A stretch of DNA of 64,000 bases, from assembly GCA_034190875.2 (NCBI GenBank), contig CM067344.1:16017576-16081575 (forward strand), written 5' to 3'. Positions 37,792-48,929 of the stretch are shown here, piece after piece (position 1 is the first letter of the stretch; every line of letters begins with the position of its first letter). Position numbers and translations under genes: made by a program. Origin of the DNA: Urechis unicinctus. Its lineage: Eukaryota > Annelida > Polychaeta > Xenopneusta > Urechidae. The notes below the pieces were generated by a model. That model worked only from the letters and a program-made list of their open reading frames with translations. It was not told the DNA's origin and ran no database searches.

Positions 37792-39897
37792 GAACCAATG
37801 ATCTCCCTCTAGCCATCTCCGATACAAAGAAACCACAGAAAAACCGCAGCAAATCTAATTCATTATTATCTGTAGTAGAAAATATACAATCTACCTGTCT
37901 TATTACTTACGGGGTTTTATTCAGAGTCAGATTGTAACGTTCCGATCTCATAACATTTTCTTCAATCGGCGCTGATCATCTCTGTTTCAGAAAACGTTCC
38001 CCTCACGTCGCTCTTTTGTATTCATATTTCAGCTATGCAATCTCATACTTGTGTCTTTGTTCATGGTTATTGTTTTATTTGTTCTTGTCATGTGTCTAAT
38101 AAAGTGGCTTGTGGGCAATAGTGGATATGATGCATTCATTCGTGGGCTTTTAGTAGCTGGGGGAGACGCGTTGGTCAATCGCTCATGGTAAAGGATGGCT
38201 GGACGCAATAACAAATGTCAGCGCATACTCGAAGCATTTTCGAAGTCAGCAGATTGCCTGGTTCCCGGAAAAATATTTTTAAGTCGGATATTTGCCCTGA
38301 TGTGCCCTCGTGTCTTTGTGTGGTGGTTACTCTGTTGTAAACAGAACCCAGACTTCAGCTCCAGTGGAAAGATAACTCTCTTAACTATGATAGGATAACG
38401 TGTCCTGGGCAGTTTAAGTCGGCGAACATGAAACCTACAACTTACAACGATACAGTCTGTTATTTGTCAAGAGAAGCGGATTATATGGGCAGTCAAGGGC
38501 GGAAAGTTTTAGACCAGCACTGATGTGATGTGTGTTGAAGAGGTGAATTAGTCAATATACTCGTGGCATTAAGTTGCGAGCTTTGTTGATATGTCTGGGC
38601 GACCAGAGGTGAATCTCGAAATCTGAAACAGACATATTATTGTCATAGAGAACTGATATTCACATCCGGTTCTTTGTTGTTTGATTCCGGGTTTCCATCC
38701 TTTGAAAGTCATACAATAAAAAAACTTCCTAAAAGTTACAAAACTGCCACACCGAGCTAATACAAAACGGCGGCACGAGGCCCTGTTAGCAAGTGTCACC
38801 GACAGCATGGGTGTGAAAACTACCACCTCTAGCGCCATAAACTCGCCTTTTTTTTACCATAAAATTTCCAAATATCCATGGGCGTTCTCTGCCATCAGGG
38901 TTCAGGTGGCACGTTTGATTTCGACGAAAGCCTTTATCAACATGTAATGTTTACATCGCTCTCCGACGTAGCCCCATAAAGAAAGAATTATTGAATTTAT
39001 CTTCACATTGTAACGTTCATTGTCGCCTTTTCCTACACTGGCAACATTCCGGCCCGCAATCCCATGTTTTCATCCCATATCTGCCGCTTGTCTGATGCAC
39101 ACTAAAGGATTTTAAGTGCGGTACTTCCGAGGGTGCGAACGACATTCAATGGGCCGACTACATCTCAAACCATTCGGATTGGTAGCACAATCTTCGTGTT
39201 AACGATATCTATTTGACACAGAGAGTTTCACCTCGCCAGGCCCAACATAAATTAAAAATCTTCTGCCGGCCGTTGTTTGCTAGCTCAAATATAACCAAGT
39301 ATGACTCTACAATTTTGTTATAAAACGCCTCTTTTTTCACATTGCTTGTCATCCTTGAAATCGGGACTGCGGAAACCTTAATTGTTGGACAAGGCACCCA
39401 AACACCAATACAACCAGTCAAGATTTGTATCGTCACACAAGTAACTCGTTCGTTTGGGGAAAGCCGCAATGATCACAACATCAGTTCCCTGTGTTACACT
39501 CAGATATTACCGTAACATGACCGCTACGGAACGACTGACGCCACCATTCGGCCTAATAAATATAGCCCAGATTCATGGGCCGAGTGATTTGTTATCGAGT
39601 ACTCACAATATAATATAACGTCTTAGTGTGCTGAATGCCTCCAATGCTTCCCAGCCAATACACGTTTCAAAACCAAATATGATTCCACAGTCACTCCAGT
39701 CTAGACACGCGCCACCTCTCCGAGGGCAAATTTACAGTCATTATATGCAAGTCATCAGAGAAGCGGGGCGTTTTGAGACTCGAGAGCCTGTGCGTGAAAC
39801 CTAAACGCAAATGTTTTATGGCTTGATTTAATCCACTGCACCAACATTCACCAACATCCAATACGAAATACATGTATGTGTTGAGGTAGTCATTCAT
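37792..39897. other. region without a supported gene
   Basis: Unique sequence. Frames at 38029-38214, 38569-38838 and 39209-39469 (minus) show no domain. Nothing else recognised. Confidence 0.5.
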
Positions 39898-39913
39898 ATT
39901 CATATATATATAA

Positions 39914-39977
<64 letters not shown>

Positions 39978-39993
39978 ATATATCTATATATAT

Positions 39994-40033
<40 letters not shown>

Positions 40034-40056
40034 GTATATATATATTTATAAATACA
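39898..40056. repeat. AT dinucleotide microsatellite
   Basis: About 155 bp of TA repeats with scattered AAA or CTA interruptions, starting roughly 145 bp past the stop codon of the LRR gene. It is nearly self-complementary and able to form cruciforms, and it is a likely place for assembly error. Confidence 0.97.
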
Positions 40057-40201
40057 TACAAAACAAATATGAATGATCAAAACGATGGAAACAATAGGTA
40101 TATACTTACTAAGTGAGATAACAGCTGCACAGCAGCGTATAATTAACATTAATATATATTTTTTGTCAGCATAGTCCGAATGGTGGAACGCCGGCTTTTT
40201 A

Positions 40202-41671
40202 CTACCAATGCCATTTGGAGCAGGAATGGGATCTATTGCGGTATCGCCTGAGGCATCCCATGTCGAGCCATCGGGAGATGACCACTCCGCGAAGTCTCCT
40301 GGGGTGTTGGCACTTTCCAGGAACAAATGGTATATTCTGGCGGGGGTCACTCCATTTGGCCATAAGCGTACGCTGAATATCTCTCACCCATATCATTTTA
40401 CAGTCGCACACGAAAGGGTTTTCTCGGACGTTCAGAAACTGTAGGGTATCCATGCGTTGCAATATACATTGATCCAGGGTTTCCAAGCGATTATAAGAGA
40501 GATCCAGATGTGTCACGTGACTAAGATACGCCAAATCACGCGGGATCTCGAGGAGTCTGTTTCCGTCTAGTTTGAGGCGCGAGAGGGCGGGAATGAGGAG
40601 GGTGCCAGGGAGCAAGGTGGTCAAGTTGTTGTCCGAGATGTCCAGCGTGTGTAGCTTGGGGGTATGTCTGAAGACGGTAGCGGCGATCTGTGACAAGATG
40701 CCTTCGTGTAACCTCAGCACTCTCAGCTCGCGGAGTCCTTGAAATACCCCAGCTTCCAGCCACCTCAACCTATTATGCCCCAGCTCCAATCCATTCAATG
40801 ACATGAGGCTAGAAAAGGTACACGAGTCGAACATTTCAAGTCGATTACCGCGCAAATCCAGGTGCCGCAAGTTCCACAATTGGGCAAATAGATTCCAAGG
40901 GATCCACACGAGTCTGCAGTAGCCCAAGTCTAAATGGCGTAGATTAACGAGGCGGTGGAAGGTCGTCGGCGCTAGACTCGTAATGGGGTTGCCAGATAAC
41001 GTAAGCCTACTAAGTCGACCCAAGTCTTTGAACAATTCAGCAGGTACATTTCGCAAGCGATTCTCGGCCAAGCTGAGATTTCGCAGAGACACCATACCCT
41101 TGAACACTTTGGGGTGAAGAGTTGTAATTTTCGACCAAGCCAAATTGATCGAATAAAGATGCTTGGAAACTCCATAAAAGGCTTTAGGGCGAATGAGGTC
41201 GGTAAAGTTGTTGCCTTGCAGGTCGAGATGAGCTACGCGGAGATGCTGGAAGGCGTAAGTGGGGATGCTTTGAAGATCTGAGAATACTAATGAGAGTTCA
41301 TTGAGGACCTCATTGGTGGTTGTGAAGGTTGGGAAGGCCTTATTGTCAGGTGTGCTGGAACAGGTGACGCGGCGTTCCCTAATTAACTCACCTGGTCGTC
41401 TTGTGCAGAAACACGGAGGCTTCAGTGGACACTGGGATGACAACGACACTGTGCGTCTGGCAGCTTGTTGCCGTGGAAACACTTCAAGAAGCATCAGCAA
41501 CAGCAGGTATATCAAAGTTTTGTGGCCCCACATCTTCCGCACGACACGCGAGCTGGCCATTAATTCATTCTCACACGAGAGAACTTGTGAGTACGCGCTC
41601 GTAGAGTTGCTCCAATGGCAAGTATCAAAGCCAAAACACATTCCACTTGAGGTGTTAATGGCGGACGTCAA
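40202..41671 (-). CDS. secreted leucine-rich-repeat protein, single exon
   Basis: An intact frame of 489 codons encodes a typical extracellular LRR protein. The probable start is the second or third Met, at 41560 or 41533, because a basic then Leu-rich segment (KTLIYLLLLMLLEVF) follows and would act as signal peptide; the first Met at 41671 would leave it internal. Next comes an LRRNT cap (CPLKPPCFC and a later Cys), then about twelve LRRs of the LxxLxLxxNxL type between residues 125 and 420. An LRRCT cap follows, with CDC and two further Cys (NPFVCDCKMIWV to WLDMGC). After the cap only a short basic tail remains, with no membrane segment or GPI signal. The product is therefore probably secreted, with a ligand- or adhesion-type role as in Slit, chaoptin or related proteins. 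The precise partner is unknown. There are no introns in the coding part, as is common for such genes. Confidence 0.9.
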   Translation of the reverse strand: MTSAINTSSGMCFGFDTCHWSNSTSAYSQVLSCENELMASSRVVRKMWGHKTLIYLLLLMLLEVFPRQQAARRTVSLSSQCPLKPPCFCTRRPGELIRERRVTCSSTPDNKAFPTFTTTNEVLNELSLVFSDLQSIPTYAFQHLRVAHLDLQGNNFTDLIRPKAFYGVSKHLYSINLAWSKITTLHPKVFKGMVSLRNLSLAENRLRNVPAELFKDLGRLSRLTLSGNPITSLAPTTFHRLVNLRHLDLGYCRLVWIPWNLFAQLWNLRHLDLRGNRLEMFDSCTFSSLMSLNGLELGHNRLRWLEAGVFQGLRELRVLRLHEGILSQIAATVFRHTPKLHTLDISDNNLTTLLPGTLLIPALSRLKLDGNRLLEIPRDLAYLSHVTHLDLSYNRLETLDQCILQRMDTLQFLNVRENPFVCDCKMIWVRDIQRTLMAKWSDPRQNIPFVPGKCQHPRRLRGVVISRWLDMGCLRRYRNRSHSCSKWHW

Positions 41672-43945
41672 TATTGTAGAAACTCTTTGTAGCGCCAGTC
41701 AATTACAGAAGCAAACAGAGCCATTCACACTCGTGACGCAATTACCACAAACATATACAAATGCTTCTTAATTGTTTGATAAGAGATCGAAGTTGAAACT
41801 GGCCTCTTCAGGTTTGTGTTAGCTCCTCCAACTCGTACGAGTTAAGTCTGTGGCGGTGATGGAATGCCGTCAAGTAGCGGCTACCTCCTACCTCCGGCGT
41901 ACTGCCTTACTGTGCTTTCAAAGGGCTAAGCTATGATAAAGGGGTGTGGGTTTGGGCGAAATGCGGCGAGAGGGGTGGAGGTCCAGGCTGTTGCTGTGGT
42001 ACAACCCTAATTGGATTGTCACTTAGGTGTGGCGTTAAATGAGGGCGTAGACTGGAAGGAGGGAATGAGGTTTGGATATTTCTCTTCTAACCGCCCTCTT
42101 GTGATGGCGACTTAGAGAGGAGGCACAATAGGGCTGGTGCTGAAGTAGCAGCAATGAATGAGGGTCTTTGAATAAATGACCCTCATTCTCCCTGGCTTCC
42201 TCAAGTCCACTCGAGTGATTGAGTTATATAAGGAGACGAGGAGCCGTGAATGGGCCAGGTGGGAGTCGTACAATGACGTCACGACGGGACTCCCATCAAT
42301 ATGTCAATTCAAACCGAGGCCCGCCTTGAGTGGCACCTGGACAGAGGTGCTAAAGGCGGAAGTTTACCTCGGTTTGGTCAGAATATCCGTCCACGCGAAG
42401 GCAATGTGTCAATCATGGTGACCGTGGGGCGCAAGTTGATATATTCCATACGACGTTCTCCACAGGCTGCTCGATAATGTTGTTGAATTCAGCTTGTTTC
42501 TGGACCTCTCGATGATTAAAGCAGACAGGGAGGTTAGGGGTGCATGAGGTACAGGTCACATATCAAGACATGTCACACACGACAGCGGACCAGCTGTGAC
42601 GGCCCATAACGCAGCCCCAAGCTATGCCACACCACGCCCAAGTTGCGTCAGATTGCCGGTGTAACTGATCTCAGATCACCATGTTAACTCATTTTCTGCA
42701 CGTACTTCGGGCACGTGGCCAAGTCGCCATTCACCAGCTGTCGGACTTATCACGGGCCCACACGATGTATATGGTTCCGCACCGGGACTCTTGTCACACG
42801 CTTAACGGCCACAGGTGCTACGGCCTGTCGATGTACCAGCAACAAACAAAGTTTGACGGTGATGAGGCGCTACTCGGCTGCGGTTTGGGTATGACCCATC
42901 TCTGGGTGCATTTCGACCACTCTGTACTCGTGTGTATATATTCCTGTTCCGTCGGCGCGCGCTTCATTTGCCGCGTGTCGTAAACAAGGATGTCACTCCT
43001 CCTGAAAATGAGCACATTCTCTCACACAATCACCACCTTCTTAGATAGTACTATAACTCTGAGCAATTCCGCCAAAAGGAACAGCCTCCAAGATGGCTGA
43101 GCTTCAATATCAGTTGCTGGTAAACCGCTAAGTCGGGTGACCTTGGGTATAATGACATTAGCTGGCCAGCGCTCGCGCGTGTGCCAGGTCGATGAGAGTC
43201 ATAAATTGCTCCTGTTTGTTGATACCACAGTTAACCTGGTGACGTCATATAACTGACCCGTTACTGATAACGAGTTCAGCGGATGTGACGTCACTACACG
43301 GATAAACGTTGGCAATGATGATCATATATCGTCATTTCTCGAGTCGTCATTACTATTGTATGTCAGGGTCCCAAAACGAGGGTTGGACAAAGACTTGTAC
43401 AATGTACAGGGTGCTCCCGTACCAGATGTTGACTTCAGGTGATTCGTTTTATGAGCTGCAGCAGCCATGGGTCAAAAAGGTAAGTATTCCAGTTAAACGG
43501 CACACTAGCAAGAGTGTGTTATGTTGTGCCCCTCAATGAGAGGATTCGCTGAAAGAATACGTGAGCAGCCCCATGGTTGGTCGAGGCGGCCAGCTACATG
43601 AGTATGCAGCCAGCTGTTGCAATAAAAACTTATAGCTAGGACAGATTTAGAAGAAATAGTTTTTTCAATTGCGTTGCGAACCAGTGGAATAGTTTACTGG
43701 CCAAGATTGTTTCAGCCAGTTGACTTCACTCTTTTAAACACCAACTTGATGTGTATTTTAATGACAAAGGTTTTTAAGTTATGTTTTAAGCCTACCTAAT
43801 TGATGATGACCATGGGCAGGGCACCTATGAACCTAGCGGTAGTGTTGCCCTGGCCGCCCATCACCATAAGATTTTGAATGGCCATGATTGTGAATCACAG
43901 TAAATCTTCAGCATACTTCTTGTTAGAAAAAGGCATCAGGCAAGT
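41672..43945. other. upstream region of LRR gene, nothing else recognised
   Basis: Contains the candidate TATA element near 42224 and several TGACGTCA-like strings (for example near 42275, 43240 and 43285). Open frames are short, with no domain. No repeat array is present until 43950. Confidence 0.5.
42224..42231 (-). promoter_or_regulatory. candidate TATA element
   Basis: TTATATAA is a palindrome, so it could serve either strand. On the minus strand it lies about 550-690 bp upstream of the LRR gene start codons and would imply a long leader. On the plus strand it is followed by GGAGACGAG with no gene behind it. Position alone supports it weakly. Confidence 0.2.
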
Positions 43946-43949
43946 CATT

Positions 43950-44415
43950 ACGTCAGGTCATATCGTGGTCGGCTGTGTACGTGTTACGTCAGGTCATATA
44001 GTGGTCGGCTGTGTACGTGTTACGTCAGGTCATATCGTGGTCGGCTGTGTACGTGTTACGTCAGGTCATATCGTGGTCGGCTGTGTACGTGTTACGTCAG
44101 GTCATATCGTGGTCGGCTGTGTACGTGTTACGTCAGGTCATATAGTGGTCGGCTGTGTACGTGTTCCGTCAGGTCATATCGTGGTCGGCTGTGTACGTGT
44201 TACGTCAGGTCATATCGTAGTCGGCTGTGTACGTGTTACGTCAGGTCATATCGTGGTCGGCTGTGTACGTGTTACGTCAGGTCATATCGTGGTCGGCTGT
44301 GTACGTGTTACGTCAGGTCATATCGTAGTCGGCTGTGTACGTGTTACGTCAGGTCATATCGTAGTCGGCTGTGTACGTGTTACGTCAGGTCATATCGTAG
44401 TCGGCTGTGTACGTG
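43950..44415. repeat. 36-bp minisatellite, about 13 units
   Basis: Thirteen nearly identical units with TTACGTCAGGTCATATCGTG then GTCGGCTGTGTACGTG. Units differ mainly at three sites (TCGTGG/TAGTGG/TCGTAG). The plus frame of 216 codons made of TSGHIVVGCVRV repeats stays open because 36 is a multiple of three; I see no start context, domain or splice support for a protein. Confidence 0.95.
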
Positions 44416-44544
44416 CTTCAAAGAATGTCTCCCTAATTCCCGGAGCTGTTCAGGGATACCCAGATACAAAACGTACCGGTAGAAGATCCGACTCTCCTTG
44501 TACTCAAAGTTGCCGGATGGATACATAACATCATAATAGGCACC

Positions 44545-44700
44545 CACGCTCAAGCCGTGTAACCACGGAATTATCGTGTAATCACGGAAGTATCGTGTAA
44601 CCACGCGATATAACCACATCATAGTGGTACCGTTGGCACTCTCCATGGCAGACATGTTTGACGCAATAACCACGGACATATCGTGTAACCACGCGCAGAA
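44545..44700. repeat. degenerate TCGTGTAACCACG repeats
   Basis: Five or so copies of ATCGTGTAACCACG, two of them next to each other and others separated by unique sequence. Probably the remains of a small array or short duplications. Confidence 0.6.
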
Positions 44701-45400
44701 GCCGATGCGCAGGAGATCGTACCGTTGGGAGACAGCGCGGAACAGGAAGCCAACTTGTCCGCCTTCTGGAGTATAGGTGGTGAAGTGACATCCACAAACT
44801 ACTGGAGAGTGAATTTAATCGTTGCCTCTGTTTATATAAAGATGATGAATTGTCAAAATGATCATTTACGCATCAGGGAACGGCGGGACATAGAAGGGGG
44901 TCAGGTGTCGTCATCGCCACAGCTTCGAGCACCATGCTATGACGGCTGACGGAAACACGCCTCCATGGGGGAGACAGCGGGCGCTCTCAGTTAACGGGCC
45001 TCACATCTCCCCCGAGTCAGCATGCGGGAAGTGAGTGGGCTATTTAACCCATAAGGACTGTAAAGACACAATACCCGTGATTAAAGTGATAGTGGTATTC
45101 ATGATCAATAAACTTCCTTTTCCGTTTTCATTCGCTGACCGTATTCAATCTGGTTAGCGTGACGATGTGTTTGGGTGTATACCACATAATGTCCTATGTG
45201 GTTGGTGGTGCTGTTCCGGGTCGGTTACAAACGAACTTCTCAATGGGACAAATAATTGCTATATAATATAGCAAAGTGAAGTAGGCAGAGGATATGCCGG
45301 AGGTACGGAACAGTGGCGAAACAGGAGCTGGCTGGTTGATATGAAGAGAACCAGCCAGAAGAGGGGTGTTTGATATGGACTATAATGTACACAGAGGAAC
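44701..45400. other. spacer between arrays, nothing recognised
   Basis: Unique sequence between the 36-bp and the first 30-bp array; short frames only. Confidence 0.55.
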
Positions 45401-45404
45401 GACA

Positions 45405-46225
45405 GAAGATGGCGTGACATTGTGTAAAGCGAGGGTAGTTGGTGCGGCACAGTGTAGAATAAGGAAAGATGATATGACGTTGTACAGAGCTAGGAGAGTT
45501 GATATGACGTTGTGCAGAGCTAGGAGAGTTGGTATGACGTTGTACAGAGCTAGGAGAGCTGATATGACGTTGTACAGAGCTAGAAGAGTTGGTTTGATGT
45601 TGTGCAGGGCTAGGAGAGTTGGTATGACGTTGTGCAGAGCTAGGGGAGTTGATATGACGTTGTGCAGAGCTAGGAGAGTTGGTATGACGTTGTACAGAGC
45701 TAGGAGAGTTGATATGACGTTTTACAGAGCTAGGAGAGTTGATATGACGCTGTACAGAGCTAGAAGAGTTGGTTTGACGTTGTGCAGAGCTAGGGGAGTT
45801 GATATGACGTTGTGCAGAGCTAGGAGAGTTGGTATGCCGTTGTACAGAGCTAGGAGAGCTGATATGACATTGTACAGAGCTAGAAGAGTTGGTTTGATGT
45901 TGTACAGGGCTAGGAGAGTTGGTATGACGTTATGCAGAGCTAGGGGAGTTGATATGACGTTGTGCAGAGCTAGGAGAGTTGGTATGTCGTTGTACAGAGC
46001 TAGGAGAGTTGGTATGACGCTGTACAGAGCTAGAAGAGTTGGTTTGACGTTGTACCGAGCTAGGAGAGCTGATATGACGTTGTACAGAGCTAGGAGAATT
46101 GGTGTGACGTTGTACAGAGGTAGGAGAGTTGGTATGACGTTGTACAGAGCTGGGAGAGTTGGTATGATGTTGTATAGAGCTGGGAGAGTTGGTATGACGT
46201 TGTGCAGAGCTAGAAGAGCTGTGTT
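45405..46225. repeat. 30-bp minisatellite A, about 27 units
   Basis: Units built on GTTGGTATGACGTTGTACAG then AGCTAGGAGA. Variants (GTTGGT/GTTGAT/GCTGAT and ACGTT/ATGTT) occur in runs of three to five units that recur, pointing to multi-unit duplications, for example the block near 45570-45720 repeated near 45870-46000. The plus frame of 287 codons is a by-product of the period. Confidence 0.95.
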
Positions 46226-46229
46226 ATGA

Positions 46230-46466
46230 CATTGTTAAGAGGGAGGGGTGTTATGAATGTGATTAGAGGAAGGGGGGTGTTATGACATTGATTAGCACAA
46301 GGAGGGGTGTTATGACATTGATTAGCACAAGGAGGGGTGTTATGACGTTGATTAGCACAAGGAGGGGTGTTATGACATTGATTAGCACAAGGAGGGGTGT
46401 TATGACATTGATTAGCACAAGGAGGGGTGTTATGACGTTGATTAGCATAAGGAGGGGTGTTATGAG
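46230..46466. repeat. 30-bp minisatellite B, about 7 units
   Basis: Units contain TTATGACATTGATTAGCACA then AGGAGGGGTG. It directly follows array A, has the same period, and keeps TATGACRTTG at the same place in the unit. Confidence 0.93.
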
Positions 46467-46740
46467 CCAGGGCAGTTGTTGTGACGTTGTACAGAGCCAG
46501 GGCAGTTGTTGTGACGTTGTATAGAGCCAGGACACTTGTTGTGACTTTGTATAGAACCAGGACACTTGTTGTGACGTTGTATAGAGCCAGGACACTTGTT
46601 GCGACATTGTATAGAGCCAGGACACTTGTTGTGACGTTGTATAGAGCAAAGACAGTTGTCATTGTATAGAATGAGAAGAATGGTTGTGACGTTGAATAGA
46701 CCGAGGAGAGTTGAATCGACGTTGAATGGAAGGACAATAT
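46467..46740. repeat. 30-bp minisatellite C, about 8 units
   Basis: Units contain GTTGTGACGTTGTATAGAGC then CAGGACACTT. Period and core (TGACGTTGTAYAGAGC) match array A, so A, B and C look like descendants of one 30-bp array. The last two units are diverged. Confidence 0.93.
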
Positions 46741-46954
46741 TTGTGTGATACGGTAAACTCGTTGCTAAACGATCGATGCGAAGATACATAGAGGAAAGAT
46801 CGGAGGCTCGATGTGATGTTGTCTCAAGCTAATACAGTTTCTGTGACGTTGTAGGGAACTCACACAGTTTGTGTGACGTAATAGGGAACACATTCAGTTG
46901 ATGTGACGTTTTATGCAACGACATGTCTGTGTGACGTTATATCGAACATAAGCA

Positions 46955-47125
46955 ACTGGTGTGATATCTTACAAAGCCAGAGCTGCTTGCTTGGCGTAGT
47001 TTCGAGCAGGGACAGTTATGTGGTACAGATCGAGGGCATTTTGATGTGGCATTGCAGAGAATATTTCCGATTGGTGTGGTGTTGTATATGAGAATAGCTG
47101 TTTGTGTGTGGCGTTATAAATAAGG
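46955..47125. repeat. segmental tandem duplication, left copy
   Basis: Contains GGTGTGATATCTTACAAAG, TTTCGAGCAGGGACAG, GTGTGGCGTTATAAATAAGG and neighbouring text, which recur in the same order at 47193-47400. The copies differ by point changes and one insertion of about 25 bp in the right copy. Confidence 0.8.
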
Positions 47126-47192
47126 GTAACAGTTAATGTGGCGTTGTGAAGACGAATATTAGCTGATGTGGCTTTACATATAAGATTAACAG

Positions 47193-47400
47193 TTGGTGTG
47201 ATATCTTGTAAGAGATACCAGAGCTTTTTGCTTGGCGTAAGTTTCGAGCAGGGGCGGTTTTGTGGTACTGATCGAACAACATTTTGTGTGGCATTGCAGA
47301 GAATAATTCCGATTGGTGTGGTAATATTGCGGCGGTTGTGTCAGGTGTATATGAGAATAGCTGTTTGTGTGGCGTTATAAATAAGGGTAACAGTTGGTGC
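47193..47400. repeat. segmental tandem duplication, right copy
   Basis: Right-hand partner of the segment at 46955-47125, with additional bases near 47319-47350. Confidence 0.8.
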
Positions 47401-47479
47401 GGCGTTTTATTGATGAATAATAATTGCCCAGACCGGGCTGCGAAACCCTCGCCGTGAAGACGATAATACTTTCATAGCT

Positions 47480-47572
47480 GATGATATTTACATCATGTGA
47501 GACTTAACCAGTTGGTTTGTCATCTTGGGATCGAAGAGAATACCAGTTGATTGTACGCCGTCAGCGTTGTAA
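47480..47572 (-). mobile_element. degenerate tRNA-derived SINE-like fragment
   Basis: Shares CATCATGTGAG, CTTGGGATCGAA, CAGTTGAT and CAGCGTTGTA in the same order with 47848-47950. Its B box is damaged. It is probably an older copy, or it was duplicated together with the surrounding DNA. Confidence 0.45.
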
Positions 47573-47847
47573 TTTCACGGTTGGTGCGGTTTTGTACTGA
47601 AGAACAACTGATTGTGTGGCGTGGTGTAGTCAGTTGTTGTTGTTATGATAACAGTTGGGGTTTGTACTTTCAACAACAATAACAGTTGTTGTGTCGTTAT
47701 GAACAATATCAGTTGTTGTGTCGTTATGATCCAATGAGTTGTTGGGTGTGACCCAATTCATACTAAGCCGTTGCCCATAACCGTGTCGTTATGAAAACCT
47801 CGTTGCTGTGTCGTTATGCGCGATACTGTTGTTCATAGATGGATCCG

Positions 47848-47950
47848 ATATTTGATGTAATCATGTGAGTCACGGGGAACCTGTCAGGTTTTCACACCTT
47901 GGGATCGAACCCGCAACCTGCAGTTGATCACTACACCACGAGCGTTGTAC
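47848..47950 (-). mobile_element. tRNA-derived SINE-like fragment
   Basis: Read on the minus strand it has an A-box-like TGGTGTAGTGATC, then a perfect B box GGTTCGATCCC about 27 bases after the start of the A box. This is shorter than in a true tRNA, so an intact tRNA gene is unlikely. Such internal RNA polymerase III promoters are the mark of tRNA-derived SINEs. No A-rich tail or target duplication was found. Confidence 0.5.
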
Positions 47951-48021
47951 AGGGACCACGGTTAGTTGGTGTGGTATTGTATGACCAATAACAGTTGTTG
48001 TGTCGTTATGATCCAATAACT

Positions 48022-48416
48022 GATTGAAAGCTGGTGCTTAGAGCATGGCTTATTGAAAGATGGTTCTTAGAGCATGGCTAATTGAAAGATCGTTCTCAGA
48101 GCATGGCTGATTGAAAGATGGTTCTTAGAGCATGGCTTATTGAAAGATGGTTCTTAGAGCATGGCTGATTGAAAGATGGTTCTTAGAGCATGGCTGATTG
48201 AAAGATGGTTCTTAGAGCATGGCTGATTGAAAGAAGATGATTGATTGCAAGATGGTTCTGAGAGCATGGCTGATTGAAAGATGGTTCTTAGAGCATGGCT
48301 GATTGAAAGATGGTTCTTAGAGCATGGCCGATTGAAAGATGGTTCTTAGAGCATGGCTGATTGAAAGATGGTTCTTAGAGCATGGCTGACTGAAAGATGG
48401 TTCTTAAAGCCCGACT
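48022..48416. repeat. 29-bp minisatellite, about 13 units
   Basis: Units of GATTGAAAGATGGTTCTTAG then AGCATGGCT. One unit near 48226-48245 is broken by a short replaced segment. Units are close to identical elsewhere. Confidence 0.95.
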
Positions 48417-48639
48417 GATCGACTTACTGGTAAATTTAGCTGAGAACCTGTACTCAGTCAGGAGAGGTGGAAGATGACATGTAAAATAGACCCGGGAGCT
48501 GGGAGAGGATAGTGTTCAAACAGACACAACTACTACCCCACCATAACCCGCGGTGAATGTAGGTGGTTTGGTGTTGCAAAAGACCATAGCAATTAATTTT
48601 GTCTGTAAAAAAAATCCAGATTGCTCGGCTGTAGAGTGG

Positions 48640-48842
48640 GGCTGGTGGTCAGGGTGGGGTGGTGTGGGGTGGGACGGATCAGGATGGGGTGGGGTGGGGT
48701 GGGGTGGGACGGATCAGGATGGGGTGGTGTGGGGTGGGGTGGGACGGATCAGGATGGGGTGGTGTGGGGTGGGGTGGGACGGATCAGGATGGGGTGGTGT
48801 GGGGTGGGAAGGGACGGATCAGGGTAGGGTGGTGTGGGGTGA
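48640..48842 (+). repeat. G-rich 35-45-bp minisatellite
   Basis: Five units containing GGGACGGATCAGGATGGGGT and GGTGTGGGGT runs. The plus strand is again the G-rich one, as in the arrays at 25826 and 28040. Confidence 0.92.
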
Positions 48843-48929
48843 TTTAAAACGAGGCGGTAGTAGCTGCGCGCAGGCGCAGTCCGGGTTATTTCAAACATGA
48901 CAGTTCAAAAAACACGGTGCGCACCTAGT

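Larger units (their letters stand above)
46741..48010. repeat. degenerate, repeat-derived region
   Basis: Scattered strings such as TGTGACGTT, TGTGGCGTT and GTTGTGTCGTTATG recur every 30-60 bp and look like worn copies of the neighbouring 30-bp arrays. Inside it are a larger duplication (46955-47125 against 47193-47400) and two SINE-like fragments. No gene is recognised. Confidence 0.65.

Noticed and set aside
37464-37937. 157-codon plus frame
   Set aside because: Overlaps the short transposon and its flank; the related frame in copy 1 is not conserved.
39976-40350. Minus frame of 124 codons overlapping the end of the LRR gene
   Set aside because: It runs into the TA microsatellite, and the overlapping LRR frame has an intact LRRCT cap.
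43878-44528. 216-codon frame with a 12-residue repeat (TSGHIVVGCVRV)
   Set aside because: Made by a 36-bp minisatellite; no domain, signal or splice evidence.
45366-46229. 287-codon Arg-rich frame
   Set aside because: A by-product of the 30-bp array.
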